Of a stretch of DNA of 64,000 nucleotides, positions 1-9,277 are shown piece after piece. The position numbers and the translations under genes were made by a program. The notes below the pieces were generated by a model. That model did not search any database. It was given only the letters and a program-made list of their open reading frames with translations, and was not told where the DNA came from. Positions within the stretch are counted from its first letter, which is position 1; the number at the start of each line of letters is the position of its first letter. This DNA is from Capnocytophaga periodontitidis (lineage in GTDB: Bacteria > Bacteroidota > Bacteroidia > Flavobacteriales > Flavobacteriaceae), in NCBI RefSeq assembly GCF_016126015.1, contig NZ_JAEFDB010000010.1, positions 45,395 through 109,394 on the forward strand, written 5' to 3'.

Positions 1-1506
1 AGTAGGAGCTGGGGTTCGCTGTCTGTATATAATAAAAGAGGAAAGCTCTTTATTTTCTACATCGCCATAACCGTACTGTACCCCTCCTTGTGTTTTGAAT
101 ATCAAATTTTTTACAGGTTCAACACTGATGAATCCTGAAGGCATAAAGTCATCACTAATAGTCGATCTCGGGTGCTTTTCAGCGTAGTACTCTGGATGAT
201 AGAAACCTAACGAAGGACTTATGATACTAGTGATATAGTCTTTTCTTTTTCCATCAGCGTAAGTAGGAGTGTAGAAAGGAAGAGTATTCATACGTATGGT
301 AGAGTCTGAGCCACTACCATCGCGTTCATTATGCCCTGCTACAAACGAAACACCTGCTTTCAACCATTTTGTAACTTGAGTATTAACACTACCATTGAGA
401 GTGTAACGTTTGTAATCGGAAGAAGGGTTCAAGGTTCCCTCTTGTTTAAAATATCCTAAAGAAAGATAGTACGATGTACTCTCTGTCCCTCCTGAAAGAG
501 AGACATCTGTTCGTGTAAGAGGAACAAAATCTCGAAAGAAAACTTTATCCCAACGAGTATTATAAGGGTTTTCTGCTAATATTTTGTTAGCAGCAGCTTC
601 AGCTACTTCGCGAGTGGAGCCCATACTGGTCATCCCCGCTGCCGAGATAATAGAAGATGGACTTCTTTCAAGCCAAAAGTCCATATATTCACGTGGCGTC
701 ATCATATCGTCGAAGAATTTGCGACTGGCATTGGTAAGTGCTGAAAAACCAAGCTGATGGCTAATTGTGATATTGGTACGCTCATTACGGCGTCCTTTTT
801 TGGTAGTAATCAAAATCACCCCATTGGCAGCACGTGCCCCATAGATAGAGGTAGAAGCAGCGTCTTTAAGCACCGTAATCGTTTCTATATCATTAGGGTT
901 AAAGTCGCTCATCACACTACTACTCACCGCTATTCCATCCATTATATACAAAGGTTCTTGAGTACCTGTTTTTGCCAATGCTCCTTGGAAGTTATTATAA
1001 CCGTGGATAAGGATATCACTATTGCTACCGGGTCTTCCTGATGAGGTAGTAACCACAACCCCTGCTAATCGTCCTTGTAAGGCATCGGATACGCTGGCTA
1101 CCGGAGCTGCACTCACATCTTTACCTTGTACTTGTGCCACTTGTGCGACGGTGCGGCTGGCGAGCTTAGGAGCTCCATAGCCGGTAACCACCATTTCTTC
1201 AAGCTCTTGTACATCGTCCTTCATCACAATGTCTAAATGTTTAGAGTTTGCTGTAATTTTCTTTTCGGTAGTTTTCATCCCCAAAAAGGAATATTGCAGC
1301 ACATCGCCTACTTTAGTTTGAATGGTGTATTTACCATCCATATCGGTGGCAGCACCGCGCTGGGTACCTTTCACCAATATCAATACGCCTAATAAAGGCT
1401 CGCCTTTTTCATCTTTTACAGTTCCTGAAACTTCTATGTTTTGTGCAAACATTGCAAAAGTAGCTGTTAAGAAGAAAATCCACGTGTAAAATAACTTTAG
1501 CTTCAT
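1..1506 (-). CDS. SusC/RagA-family TonB-dependent outer membrane receptor, N-terminal 502 residues (partial at window edge)
   Basis: Reading leftward from ATG at 1506 gives an uninterrupted frame to base 1. A signal peptide (about residues 1-22, ending in FAMFAQ) is followed by a carboxypeptidase-regulatory-like beta domain (EVSGTVKDEKGEPL) at about 25-105, then the plug domain. The plug carries the SusC hallmarks LYIMDGIAV and IYGARAANGVILITTKKG near residues 215-240, and barrel strands follow. Such receptors import oligosaccharides or peptides across the outer membrane using TonB energy, normally with a SusD lipoprotein encoded next in the operon, which here would lie beyond the left edge. 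A Bacteroidota promoter lies just upstream. The substrate cannot be told from this part. Confidence 0.93.
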   Translation of the reverse strand, partial: MKLKLFYTWIFFLTATFAMFAQNIEVSGTVKDEKGEPLLGVLILVKGTQRGAATDMDGKYTIQTKVGDVLQYSFLGMKTTEKKITANSKHLDIVMKDDVQELEEMVVTGYGAPKLASRTVAQVAQVQGKDVSAAPVASVSDALQGRLAGVVVTTSSGRPGSNSDILIHGYNNFQGALAKTGTQEPLYIMDGIAVSSSVMSDFNPNDIETITVLKDAASTSIYGARAANGVILITTKKGRRNERTNITISHQLGFSALTNASRKFFDDMMTPREYMDFWLERSPSSIISAAGMTSMGSTREVAEAAANKILAENPYNTRWDKVFFRDFVPLTRTDVSLSGGTESTSYYLSLGYFKQEGTLNPSSDYKRYTLNGSVNTQVTKWLKAGVSFVAGHNERDGSGSDSTIRMNTLPFYTPTYADGKRKDYITSIISPSLGFYHPEYYAEKHPRSTISDDFMPSGFISVEPVKNLIFKTQGGVQYGYGDVENKELSSFIIYRQRTPAPT

Positions 1507-1530
1507 TTTTCTGTTTAAAAAATTAGGGTG

Positions 1531-1561
1531 CAAAGATAATAACAATTCGCAAAATCACAAA
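1531..1561 (-). promoter_or_regulatory. Promoter of the SusC-type gene
   Basis: On the minus strand TTTG (1561-1558), 19 bases, then TATCTTTG (1538-1531) matches the Bacteroidota -33/-7 consensus. It lies 25 bases ahead of the start codon. Confidence 0.7.
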
Positions 1562-1676
1562 TAAATGACAATAGGATTTTATTGCTTTTTCCGTTTTTGC
1601 AAAAAGTTGTAAGCATTGGTAACAAGGTTGTAACACAATAACAACAGTAAAAAGAGGGATAATAGCTATCTACTAA

Positions 1677-1708
1677 TTTGGTAATTTGCTAATTACGCCG
1701 TACCTTTG
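1677..1708 (+). promoter_or_regulatory. Promoter of the nitroreductase-rlmN unit
   Basis: TTTG at 1677-1680, 20 bases, then TACCTTTG at 1701-1708 matches the Bacteroidota consensus. It is 27 bases before the ATG at 1736. Confidence 0.75.
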
Positions 1709-1735
1709 CCGCCTGAAACTTAAAAACAAAACACT

Positions 1736-2338
1736 ATGGACTTTCTGCAATTAGCACAAAATCGTTATACTACTAAACATTACAGCGATAAACGCATCAG
1801 TGATAGTGATATCGCTAAACTCAAAGAAATATTGCGCCTCGCTCCTTCATCTATCAACTCTCAACCTTGGCAATTTGTTTTCATAAGTGATGAAGCTACT
1901 AAGGAAGCTTTCGCCAAAGCGTCGTTCATCAATGAAGAACGCGTGAAGCAAGCCAGCCATTTAGTGGTATTTATGGCGAATAGCGCTTTGCCTTCATTTG
2001 AGAAAAAGCTCGCTAAAGCTGCTACCGAAACAGGACTCAACTTCTATCATAAAATACAAAAACCCAAAGGTGATGTAGGGCTCTATGCGTGGATGAACAA
2101 CCAAGTGTATATCGCATTAGGATTTTTCCTCAGTGCGTGTGCGGCAATGGGCATTGATAGCACCCGTATGGAGGGCATTGTCAATACTGAATACGACAGA
2201 CTTTTAAACGAACCTGAATACACTACGCTCTTTGCCGTGGCGATAGGCTATCGCGACCCTGAGGACAGCAATCAGTTGCACTTGCGACCTAAATCACGTT
2301 TGCCTTTAGAAGAGGTAGTAAAGGATTTTAAATTATGA
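1736..2338 (+). CDS. Nitroreductase-family NAD(P)H:FMN oxidoreductase
   Basis: A 200-residue protein, normal length for the NfsB-like nitroreductase family. These are homodimeric cytosolic FMN enzymes that pass two electrons from NAD(P)H to quinones, nitro compounds or flavins. The N-terminus [13 protein letters not shown] and the following [16 protein letters not shown] form the FMN phosphate and ring contacts typical of the family. The C-terminal segment [12 protein letters not shown] is the second characteristic block. The stop overlaps the rlmN start (ATGA at 2335), so the two are translationally coupled. The physiological substrate is not predictable from sequence. Confidence 0.9.
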   Translation: MDFLQLAQNRYTTKHYSDKRISDSDIAKLKEILRLAPSSINSQPWQFVFISDEATKEAFAKASFINEERVKQASHLVVFMANSALPSFEKKLAKAATETGLNFYHKIQKPKGDVGLYAWMNNQVYIALGFFLSACAAMGIDSTRMEGIVNTEYDRLLNEPEYTTLFAVAIGYRDPEDSNQLHLRPKSRLPLEEVVKDFKL

Positions 2339-3375
2339 TCCAAAAACGCGATATACGCGCTCTTACTAAAGAAGAACTCCGCACTTTTTTTGAAAGTAAT
2401 GGCGACAAGGCTTTCCGCGGCAACCAAGTATACGAATGGTTGTGGCAGAAAGGGGTGCATACTTTCGACGAGATGACCTCCCTGCCCAAAGCTACACGCG
2501 AGATGCTCGCTGAACACTTCAGTATCAACCACATCAAAGTGGATGTGATGCAGCGCAGTAACGATGGTACGATTAAAAACGCAGTGCGCCTGCACGATGG
2601 CTTGTTGGTAGAGTCGGTGCTAATTCCTACCGATACCCGCACGACAGCCTGCGTATCAAGTCAGGTGGGGTGTAGTCTCAACTGTTCGTTTTGTGCGACA
2701 GCGCGCCTCAAACGTATGCGCAATCTCCTGCCCGATGAAATATTCGACCAAGTGAAAGTAATTGACGAGCAGAGCAGGGCTTTCTTTGGTCGTCCGCTTT
2801 CTAACATAGTGTTTATGGGAATGGGCGAACCGCTGATGAACTACAACAATGTACTGAAGGCAATCGACAAGATTACTTCGCCTGAAGGCTTAGGAATGTC
2901 GCCCAAACGCATCACGCTATCTACTTCGGGTATCCCCAAATTGATAAAAAAAATGGCTGATGACGAGGTAAAATTCAAATTGGCAGTATCTTTGCATTCA
3001 GCCATTGGCAGTGTACGCACAGGCATTATGCCTTTCAATGAGCAATTCCCGTTAGAAGAACTGCGAGAAGCTTTGGCATATTGGTACCAAAAAACTAAAA
3101 ACCGCATCACTTACGAATATGTAGTGTGGAAGGGTATCAACGACCAGAAAAAGGATGTAGAGGCGCTGATAAAATTCTGTAAATTTGCCCCTTCTAAAGT
3201 GAATCTCATTGAGTACAACCCCATAGACGACGGTGATTTTCAACAAGCCGACCCTAAAGCACTTGAACTTTACCAAACAATGCTTGAAGCAGCAGGCATT
3301 ACCGTTACCGTTCGCCACTCACGCGGTAAAGACATCGATGCTGCCTGCGGACAATTAGCGAATAAGAAGGCTTAG
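2335..3375 (+). CDS. rlmN: Dual-specificity 23S rRNA A2503 / tRNA A37 C2-methyltransferase RlmN
   Basis: A 346-residue radical SAM enzyme that methylates carbon 2 of adenosine 2503 in 23S rRNA and A37 in some tRNAs. The [4Fe-4S] cluster motif CxxxCxxC is at C113, C117 and C120 (CSLNCSFC). The conserved GMGEPLMN block follows, and the methyl-carrier cysteine is C338 in DAACGQL near the C-terminus. The distribution of cysteines matches E. coli RlmN. The start overlaps the previous stop by four bases. The gene ends before a repeat-rich spacer with a broken four-helix-bundle gene. Confidence 0.97.
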   Translation: MIQKRDIRALTKEELRTFFESNGDKAFRGNQVYEWLWQKGVHTFDEMTSLPKATREMLAEHFSINHIKVDVMQRSNDGTIKNAVRLHDGLLVESVLIPTDTRTTACVSSQVGCSLNCSFCATARLKRMRNLLPDEIFDQVKVIDEQSRAFFGRPLSNIVFMGMGEPLMNYNNVLKAIDKITSPEGLGMSPKRITLSTSGIPKLIKKMADDEVKFKLAVSLHSAIGSVRTGIMPFNEQFPLEELREALAYWYQKTKNRITYEYVVWKGINDQKKDVEALIKFCKFAPSKVNLIEYNPIDDGDFQQADPKALELYQTMLEAAGITVTVRHSRGKDIDAACGQLANKKA

Positions 3376-3380
3376 GTGTT

Positions 3381-3411
3381 AGGTGTCAGGGGATAGGTAT
3401 AGAGCCCTAAC
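3381..3411. repeat. TTAGG/TCAGG-type intergenic array
   Basis: Short degenerate units (TTAGGTGTCAGGGGATAGG) lie between rlmN and the broken four-helix-bundle gene. Related arrays in inverted orientation follow that gene (about 3715-3740) and bracket a second remnant at 20394-20522. Confidence 0.5.
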
Positions 3412-3444
3412 AATAGTATAAAAAATAATTAAAAAACCAACAAA

Positions 3445-3733
3445 ATGAATAAGATAAAAGACTTTAAAGATTTGATTGTTTGGCAAAAAGCAATGGATCT
3501 TGCTGTTGAAGTTTATCAGTTAGTAAAAAAACTACCTAAAGAAGAACTTTTTGCTTTAAGTGACCAAAAGTTCTAATGCCGAATTAGAAACACAATTATT
3601 ACTTTGTGTTAAGATTAATTATTTAAACAATTCAGATATTGAAAAAGCTTTGGGTTTAATAAAAGAAGTAGGAAAAATGCTTAATTCTTTACAAAAGAGC
3701 TTAATTTCTCCCACCCTGAAGCCTGAGACCTAA
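3445..3733 (+). pseudogene. Four-helix-bundle (S23/IVP-like) protein gene with an internal deletion
   Basis: The first frame (3445-3576) reads MNKIKDFKDLIVWQKAMDLA and on to LSDQ, the standard N-terminal helix of the four-helix-bundle (23S rRNA intervening-sequence) family, then stops. A second frame (3572-3733) resumes with SNAELETQLLL and GLIKEVGKMLNSLQKS, the C-terminal helices. The segment normally joining them, about 30 residues with the conserved SIPSNIAEG block, is absent. This therefore looks like an internal out-of-frame deletion rather than a simple frameshift. Family members are about 115-120 residues and of uncertain function. TTAGG/CCTGA arrays flank it. Confidence 0.75.
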
Positions 3734-3742
3734 AACCTGAAC

Positions 3743-5074
3743 ATGGAAGTATTTTTAATAAAAGCGGCTCAATTAATTCTGAGTCTTTCAATTTTAGTAG
3801 TCCTACACGAATTAGGACATTTTATCCCTGCTAAACTCTTCAAAACAAGAGTAGAAAAGTTTTTTCTTTTCTTTGATGTGAAGTTTTCCCTCTTCAAAAA
3901 GAAGATAGGTGAAACTGTATACGGCATCGGGTGGCTACCACTGGGCGGCTACGTGAAGATTGCCGGTATGATTGATGAGAGTATGGATAAAGAGCAAATG
4001 GCGCAACCTGCACAACCGTGGGAGTTCCGCTCTAAACCTGCGTGGCAACGCCTTATCATTATGATAGGTGGGGTAACCGTGAATTTGCTCTTAGGGTTCT
4101 TTATTTACTCAATGATTCTCTTCGCTTGGGGGCAAGATTACCTCAAACCCGAAGGGGTGAAAGATGGTTTCGCCGTTACTCGCACTATGCGTGCTTATGG
4201 TTTCAAAAATGGCGACATTGTAACAGCTATTGATAGTAAGCCTTTGGAGAATGTGTTAGAAGCCAGCAAATACATTTTGTTGCGCGACCCAAAACAGCTT
4301 ACCGTACAAGGCATTGACGGCAATACACGCACTCTTTCTCTCCCCGAAAACATAGGTAAAACCCTTTATTTACGCGGTGAAACTGCTCCTTTTAGCATCA
4401 AAACAAAAGCCATTATCGATACTGTTATCCCAGAATCACCAGCGGCTAAAGCAGGCTTGCAAAAAGGCGACAAATTAGTAAGCATTGGCGGAGAACCTAT
4501 CTACTATTTTTCGGATGTTCCTCCTGCCCTTACAATGGCTCCTAAGGGTATTCCCGTGAGTGTGATGATAGAACGCGACGGAGTAGCTAAAGAACTAAAA
4601 ATAGTCCTCGGTGAAGAGAAAAAAATGGGAATTTCGGCAGGACAACGAGAAGGCGAAATACAGCTTTCGCATAAAAACTACTCTTTAAGAGCAGCCTTAA
4701 GTCACGGAACTGCTTATGGCTACAATGTATTGCGCGACTATGTTTCTCAATTTAAATTTGTATTCACCAAAAAAGGTGCAAGTGAAGTAGGAGGTTTTGG
4801 CTCTATAGGCAAACTTTTCCAAGATAATTGGAACTGGCTTTCTTTCTGGCAAATCACTGCCTTCCTCTCTATCGCTTTAGCCTTTATGAATATCTTGCCT
4901 ATTCCAGCTTTAGACGGCGGACACGTGGTGTTCCTCCTCTATGAAATGGTAACCGGCAGAGCTCCTAATCAAAAAGTATTAGAATACGCTCAAATGGTAG
5001 GATTTGTAATCCTCATAGCTATCTTGCTATATGCCAATGGTAGCGACTTGTATAGAGCAATATTTAACAAGTAA
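3743..5074 (+). CDS. rseP: Site-2 membrane metalloprotease RseP
   Basis: A 443-residue inner-membrane zinc protease of the S2P/RseP family, which cuts transmembrane anti-sigma factors and remnant signal peptides. The zinc motif HELGH is at residues 22-26 in the first membrane helix. A conserved glycine-rich block GWLPLGGYVKIAGM follows, then two PDZ domains (about 125-200 and 205-290). The third zinc ligand is in the LDG motif (NILPIPALDGGH) near residue 389, with a last membrane helix at 415-435. Length and order match the family. The start at 3743 is the only ATG before HELGH. Confidence 0.95.
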   Translation: MEVFLIKAAQLILSLSILVVLHELGHFIPAKLFKTRVEKFFLFFDVKFSLFKKKIGETVYGIGWLPLGGYVKIAGMIDESMDKEQMAQPAQPWEFRSKPAWQRLIIMIGGVTVNLLLGFFIYSMILFAWGQDYLKPEGVKDGFAVTRTMRAYGFKNGDIVTAIDSKPLENVLEASKYILLRDPKQLTVQGIDGNTRTLSLPENIGKTLYLRGETAPFSIKTKAIIDTVIPESPAAKAGLQKGDKLVSIGGEPIYYFSDVPPALTMAPKGIPVSVMIERDGVAKELKIVLGEEKKMGISAGQREGEIQLSHKNYSLRAALSHGTAYGYNVLRDYVSQFKFVFTKKGASEVGGFGSIGKLFQDNWNWLSFWQITAFLSIALAFMNILPIPALDGGHVVFLLYEMVTGRAPNQKVLEYAQMVGFVILIAILLYANGSDLYRAIFNK

Positions 5075-5109
5075 GAGGTAAGAGATAAGAGGTAAGACTT
5101 ATAGACTAA

Positions 5110-5592
5110 ATGAAACACATTTACTTCATCATATTATTCTTGAGTTTTGGGGCTCTGCAAGCGCAGAGCCTTGAAAAGGTGCGCGCTGCCTATATTACAG
5201 CTTCCGATAGCAAAGAGAACGCTACAGCTTTTGTAGAGCTGATAGCCAATGCTCCTACTACCGATGTAGTGCTAAGCGCCTATAAAGGGGCAAGCAAAAT
5301 GATATTAGCAAAATTTGGAGGGGGTAGAATTGCCCTACTCAAAGAGGGTAAACCGCTGTTAGAAAACGCCCTCAAACAGCAACCTCAAAATGCTGAACTT
5401 CACCTCATACGCCTCAGTGTACAAGAACACTTGCCTAAAGTAGTGCCTTATCGCAACAACATCACTGCCGATAAGGATTTTATACTCGCACACTACGCTC
5501 AGCAGTCTCCTGAACTACAAAAACATATAGCAGGGTTTGTAAAGAAGTCGAAAGTGTTTAACGATGAAGAGAAAAAGAAGTTAGATTTGTAA
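5110..5592 (+). CDS. Secreted protein of unknown function
   Basis: A 160-residue protein with a clear signal peptide (MKHIYFIILFLSFGALQAQ, cleavage after about residue 19) and no lipobox cysteine, so probably periplasmic. The rest is predicted mainly helical, with a TPR-like feel (KPLLENALKQQPQNAELHL near 75-95), but I recognise no family. It sits 35 bases after rseP across a GATAAGAGGTAAGA-type repeat and may be co-transcribed with it. The C-terminus is lysine-rich. Confidence 0.8.
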   Translation: MKHIYFIILFLSFGALQAQSLEKVRAAYITASDSKENATAFVELIANAPTTDVVLSAYKGASKMILAKFGGGRIALLKEGKPLLENALKQQPQNAELHLIRLSVQEHLPKVVPYRNNITADKDFILAHYAQQSPELQKHIAGFVKKSKVFNDEEKKKLDL

Positions 5593-5605
5593 TAAACTCA
5601 TAAAT

Positions 5606-5839
5606 ATGGAACTTACTATAAATATCAATGCACAACCATCTAAAATAGATGCTTTTCTAAATTTTATAAAATCTCTTGATTTTATAGAAGTTACTAATAT
5701 TAAAAAGAGTGAAGAAACTTTAAATCCACAACAGAAAAAGTTTAAGAAAAAACTTTTTAATGCTTTGAATGAGCTAAAAGAAGCAAGAGAAGGCAAAGTA
5801 AAATTAGGTAATTTAGACGATTTGCTCAATGAAATATGA
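5606..5839 (+). CDS. Small antitoxin-like protein (orphaned)
   Basis: A 77-residue charged protein starting MELTININAQPSKIDAFLNF. The C-terminal half (LNALKEAREGKVKLGNLDDLL-like) resembles the toxin-binding tails of Bacteroidota antitoxins paired with RelE/ParE toxins. A very short overlapping frame (5829-5885) begins MKYEFIVKKLVEEY, like the start of a RelE-family toxin, but stops after 18 residues. I infer an antitoxin left behind after toxin loss. This rests on resemblance and gene order only. Confidence 0.6.
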   Translation: MELTININAQPSKIDAFLNFIKSLDFIEVTNIKKSEETLNPQQKKFKKKLFNALNELKEAREGKVKLGNLDDLLNEI

Positions 5840-5885
5840 ATTTATTGTTAAAAAATTAGTTGAAGAATATCGTGGAGAAGAATAA
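5829..5885 (+). pseudogene. Truncated RelE/ParE-like toxin start
   Basis: An 18-codon frame overlapping the antitoxin-like gene by 11 bases, reading MKYEFIVKKLVEEY and then a stop. The first residues fit the start of RelE-type toxins, where I(V)KPLAEED is common. The remaining ~80 residues are missing, and the glycosyltransferase gene begins inside this remnant. Confidence 0.45.
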
Positions 5886-7008
5886 AATTTGCGTTTTAAT
5901 TCCTACTTATAACAATGCTAAAACCCTCGCGCGTGTGATTGATGGGGTGTTGCGTTATACCTCTCATATTATCATAGTGAATGATGGCGCAACCGATGCT
6001 ACTCCCGATATACTCGCTCGTTACCCCCAGCTCACTATTATTCATCTTCCCAAGAACAAAGGCAAAGGCAATGCCCTGCGCATAGGCTTTGACAAAGCCC
6101 GCTCTTTAGGCTACGACTACGCCCTTACCATCGACTCCGACGGACAACATTACCCCGATGATATCCCCGTATTTATAGCCGCTATAGAAGCTGAAAATGA
6201 ACCTACTTTGCTGGTAGGCAGCCGCAATATGACCCAAGATGGCGTACCTAAGAAAAGTAGTTTTGGACATAAATTTTCTAACTTCTGGTTTCACCTCGAA
6301 ACGGGTGTCAATCTCCCCGATACGCAATCGGGATATAGGTTATATCCTTTGCATCACATTCCTAAGAAATATTACACCGAAAAGTTTGAGTTTGAGATAG
6401 AAATATTGGTGCGTAGCAGTTGGAATGGAGTACAACTAAAAAATGTACCTATACAAGTGCTGTACGACCCCGAAGAACGCGTTTCTCATTTTCGACCTTT
6501 CCGCGATTTTATGCGTATCAGCTTGCTGAACAGCGTGTTGGTACTCATCGCACTTTTCTACATCAAGCCGCGTAATTTCTTTAGAGATGCCAAAAAAAAG
6601 AGCCTCAAACGCTTCATCAAAGAGGATATTTTAGAAAGTGACAGCAGCGATAGTGTGAAAGCAGGTTCAGTAGCATTAGGTGTATTCTTTGGCATTGCGC
6701 CTTTTTGGGGTTTTCAAACCATACTTACTATCACTTTGGCAGTATTCTTCAATCTGAATAAAACTCTGGCTTTTATCTGCTCTAACGTGAGTATCCCCCC
6801 GATGATACCTGTGCTTATCTTCTCTTCTCTTAAAATAGGTACTTTTTTTGTGGGAGGCACCATTCTGCCGCAAGGCGACCTCACAGCAATGGAATATATC
6901 CAAAACAATTTGTTACAATATTTAGTAGGAAGTTTTATTTTGGCAATTAGCGCCTCATTGTTGTTAGGGTTGCTCACTTATGGATTGTTGAAATTGAGAA
7001 AAAGATAA
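5860..7008 (+). CDS. Family 2 glycosyltransferase fused to a DUF2062 membrane domain
   Basis: A 382-residue inner-membrane protein. Residues 10-215 are a GT-A family 2 glycosyltransferase of the dolichol-phosphate-mannose-synthase type (VLIPTYNNAKTL, IIVNDGATDATPDIL, DxD-like motif TIDSDGQHYPDD). Residues about 255-380 form DUF2062, with several membrane helices and GVFFGIAPFWGFQT. The fusion is common in Bacteroidota and is thought to act on lipid-linked sugars. A TAG lies directly before 5860, so translation must begin at TTG 5860 or GTG 5872. This unusual start overlaps the truncated toxin and may reflect loss of the original 5' end. Confidence 0.88.
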   Translation: MKNIVEKNKICVLIPTYNNAKTLARVIDGVLRYTSHIIIVNDGATDATPDILARYPQLTIIHLPKNKGKGNALRIGFDKARSLGYDYALTIDSDGQHYPDDIPVFIAAIEAENEPTLLVGSRNMTQDGVPKKSSFGHKFSNFWFHLETGVNLPDTQSGYRLYPLHHIPKKYYTEKFEFEIEILVRSSWNGVQLKNVPIQVLYDPEERVSHFRPFRDFMRISLLNSVLVLIALFYIKPRNFFRDAKKKSLKRFIKEDILESDSSDSVKAGSVALGVFFGIAPFWGFQTILTITLAVFFNLNKTLAFICSNVSIPPMIPVLIFSSLKIGTFFVGGTILPQGDLTAMEYIQNNLLQYLVGSFILAISASLLLGLLTYGLLKLRKR

Positions 7009-7064
7009 TTTTGAGGTGTCAAAATAAATTCACATATTTGCACTCTGAAAACTAATATATTACG

Positions 7065-7244
7065 AATTTATTCAAAGGACAAAGCCTCTTAGAGTTTACT
7101 GAACGCTTTAAAACTGACTTAGATTGCGAAGAATATTTAGCTTCTTTAAAATGGGAAGGCGGATATTGCTGTCGCAAATGTGGTCATAAAAAATATCAAA
7201 TCCGAAAAGATTTTTCGCGTACTTGTAATATCTGTGGAGATTAG
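7065..7244 (+). pseudogene. IS1595-type transposase remnant (N-terminal zinc-ribbon part)
   Basis: About 59 codons reading NLFKGQSLLEFTERFK, then YLASLKWEGG, a zinc ribbon CCRKCGHKKY with CNICGD, and a stop. This is the N-terminal zinc-ribbon region of IS1595-family transposases. There is no in-frame ATG, and the DDE catalytic part is missing, so only a fragment survives. No terminal inverted repeats are recognisable around it. Confidence 0.7.
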
Positions 7245-7255
7245 GAGAGAAAATT

Positions 7256-8269
7256 ATGCAGGTAAAATTAGATAAAATTTCAGAGTGGACAACTACGGGA
7301 TTCAAGCTAAGCAATGGTGCCTATCAATATGCTCCCATAAATGCAAAAAATCATTTTGCACGAGGAAAAGACGAATTTGTTATCTGGAGCAGCGACAATG
7401 ACGGCAATAGCTACGGTATCGTTTGGATAAAGGCGGGGCAATGGTCATTCATTCCGTCTCCCGCACAAAAGAAAAGCTGGAATAAGCCCGTTTTGTTGGA
7501 TACAGGTTCCGATATTTTAATTATTAGCGGAGAAGACAAAAAAGTCTGGTGGGTGTCATCTCCCGAGCAGAAACCGTGCGAAGTAGTAAGTGAAAACTTG
7601 TGCGCTGCAGAGAATATCACGGAGATTTCCACACTTGGCGAAAACGGGGTTTATCCAATTATTTGCCGTGTCGATGGAGAGGTATTTGCCGCAAATAGTT
7701 TTACCTCTCTACACTATGACAATGAGACACATACGCTGCATTGGGACAAGCAACTCACCCCTGTGTTTACAAATGAAAAAGTCCGAAGCAATTTTATGCT
7801 ATCCTTAGGACGGGCAGAGGGTATCTATCACAAAATGGATTTTAGTTACTCCTATCCCCAGATAGGTAGCCTTATGATAAAAGATAATTTGATTTATGCC
7901 TTCGTGGAAGCGGATACAATAAATCCTTGTAGCTTATCACGATTCAAGTATTATTGGTACCTCGAACTCACCCAAGACGGTATCTACAAGAGGAAAATAT
8001 GGGGAAAGGAAAAATTGGAAAAGCTTGCACAAAAACAAGGCTTGAGGGGAAAATTCAGCGCCCAAAAAGAATATCTAATCCTATCCCCGATTTTCAAGAC
8101 AGATGAATGGAAAGGAAACCAAAAACTGTTGAGATTGTCTGACTTGGAGCTTCTGGATATTACATTCCCAAGGGGATATTCTAAATTCAGAATTATGGAT
8201 ATTTGGGATAATTACGTATTTATCAGCGACGAGGCATACCATATCGCCCTCTGCAAAATGGTGGTATAG
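7256..8269 (+). CDS. Protein of unknown function, 337 residues
   Basis: No signal peptide or membrane helix. The sequence is rich in Trp, Tyr and Gly in short strand-like blocks (VIWSSDNDGNSYGIVWIKAG, KVWWVSSPEQ, YWYLELTQDGIYKRKIWGK), which suggests a beta-propeller or other all-beta fold. I do not recognise the family. The start follows AGGAGAGAAAATT, a Shine-Dalgarno-like sequence that is unusual here, placed directly on the end of the IS1595 remnant. Its G+C looks slightly higher than the genes to the right. These points suggest acquired DNA, but that is an inference. Confidence 0.75.
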   Translation: MQVKLDKISEWTTTGFKLSNGAYQYAPINAKNHFARGKDEFVIWSSDNDGNSYGIVWIKAGQWSFIPSPAQKKSWNKPVLLDTGSDILIISGEDKKVWWVSSPEQKPCEVVSENLCAAENITEISTLGENGVYPIICRVDGEVFAANSFTSLHYDNETHTLHWDKQLTPVFTNEKVRSNFMLSLGRAEGIYHKMDFSYSYPQIGSLMIKDNLIYAFVEADTINPCSLSRFKYYWYLELTQDGIYKRKIWGKEKLEKLAQKQGLRGKFSAQKEYLILSPIFKTDEWKGNQKLLRLSDLELLDITFPRGYSKFRIMDIWDNYVFISDEAYHIALCKMVV

Positions 8270-8393
8270 ATGATTTATTGTATCTTTGCACAAAGTTCCT
8301 GAATTTTGGTGTTCTTTTTTCTCAAACACAAATTTACTAATTTTCCGGAACTTTTATTTTTTTAAACAGCTTCTTCATAAAAAAACAGAATAT

Positions 8394-9230
8394 ATGATTT
8401 ATTACAAAATATCTATTTTCATCATTTTATCACTTGCTTTAAAATGTGCAATGGGGAAAGGCAATAATAACCCAAAGAATAGTATAAGTAATTCAACTCT
8501 TATCGAAGGGGTAAATACTTCAGAATCATTCATAAAGAACATTGAATTAAAACAATACAAATACAAAGGCTCCTATATTGAAGATTTAAAATTAGATACT
8601 TTTCAAAAAAAGGATTTTCGCTTGGAGTTTTTCAAATTTTTAAAAGAACAAGATTTTGAAAAAGAAGAATATGCTCAAGTTTTTTTCATAAAACTATTGT
8701 TAGTTCGCATCCAACAGAAAGATGAAGCTATTTTATATGATATTTTGAATCATATTTTTAAAGACGACTCATTAGGATATTATTTAGAAGATTACAATGT
8801 ATATTTATACCAACTTTTCTTATATAAACCTCATTTTTTCATTAAAAACGCCTATAAATATGGTGATTCTTCAATAATTGATTACATCAATCATTCTTTG
8901 CCAAACGCTTTGCTCACAGACGAGAAAACTATCAAAAACGATATGGGTGAAATCCTAAAAGAGAATGACAACCAGCTTTTGATAAGTGAACAACAAGTCG
9001 ACCTTTTTTCATTAGCAGCATTAAAGGATAAAATCAAGAAACAGAGTGTTATAGAAGTTTTTTATTCCCCTTCGCTTAAAACAGGATGGAAAGAGAAAAC
9101 TGCTGTTTATTACAATATTTACAATTATATTAACGAAGAAATTTTAACATCCTTAACCGTAGAAGAAAGAAAATATTTTGAAGAAAATTTTTACCCAATA
9201 TTTCAAGATTATATTGTAAAAAACAAATAA
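8394..9230 (+). CDS. Secreted protein of unknown function
   Basis: A 278-residue protein with signal-peptide-like MIYYKISIFIILSLALKCAMG at the N-terminus. The start at 8394 is chosen because the longer frame (from 8286) has no signal peptide and begins inside a TATCTTTG promoter-like box (8281-8288). The mature part is AT-rich in coding sequence and full of Lys, Glu, Phe and Tyr, predicted helical, with no motif I recognise. The cysteine at 18 is preceded by Lys, so lipidation is doubtful. Confidence 0.7.
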   Translation: MIYYKISIFIILSLALKCAMGKGNNNPKNSISNSTLIEGVNTSESFIKNIELKQYKYKGSYIEDLKLDTFQKKDFRLEFFKFLKEQDFEKEEYAQVFFIKLLLVRIQQKDEAILYDILNHIFKDDSLGYYLEDYNVYLYQLFLYKPHFFIKNAYKYGDSSIIDYINHSLPNALLTDEKTIKNDMGEILKENDNQLLISEQQVDLFSLAALKDKIKKQSVIEVFYSPSLKTGWKEKTAVYYNIYNYINEEILTSLTVEERKYFEENFYPIFQDYIVKNK

Positions 9231-9277
9231 AAAGAAGCCTATCCCACCACGGATAAAATGTTAAATATCCTTTTTTT

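Noticed and set aside
757..1041. Rightward open frame of 94 codons
   Set aside because: It lies wholly antisense to the SusC-type receptor, has no promoter and a composition expected of a shadow frame.
2272..2642. Leftward open frames over the start of rlmN
   Set aside because: Antisense to a well-supported gene with clear motifs; no independent evidence.
3445..3733. Diversity-generating retroelement accessory (Avd-like four-helix protein)
   Set aside because: No reverse transcriptase, template repeat or variable repeat is present, and the gene is broken.
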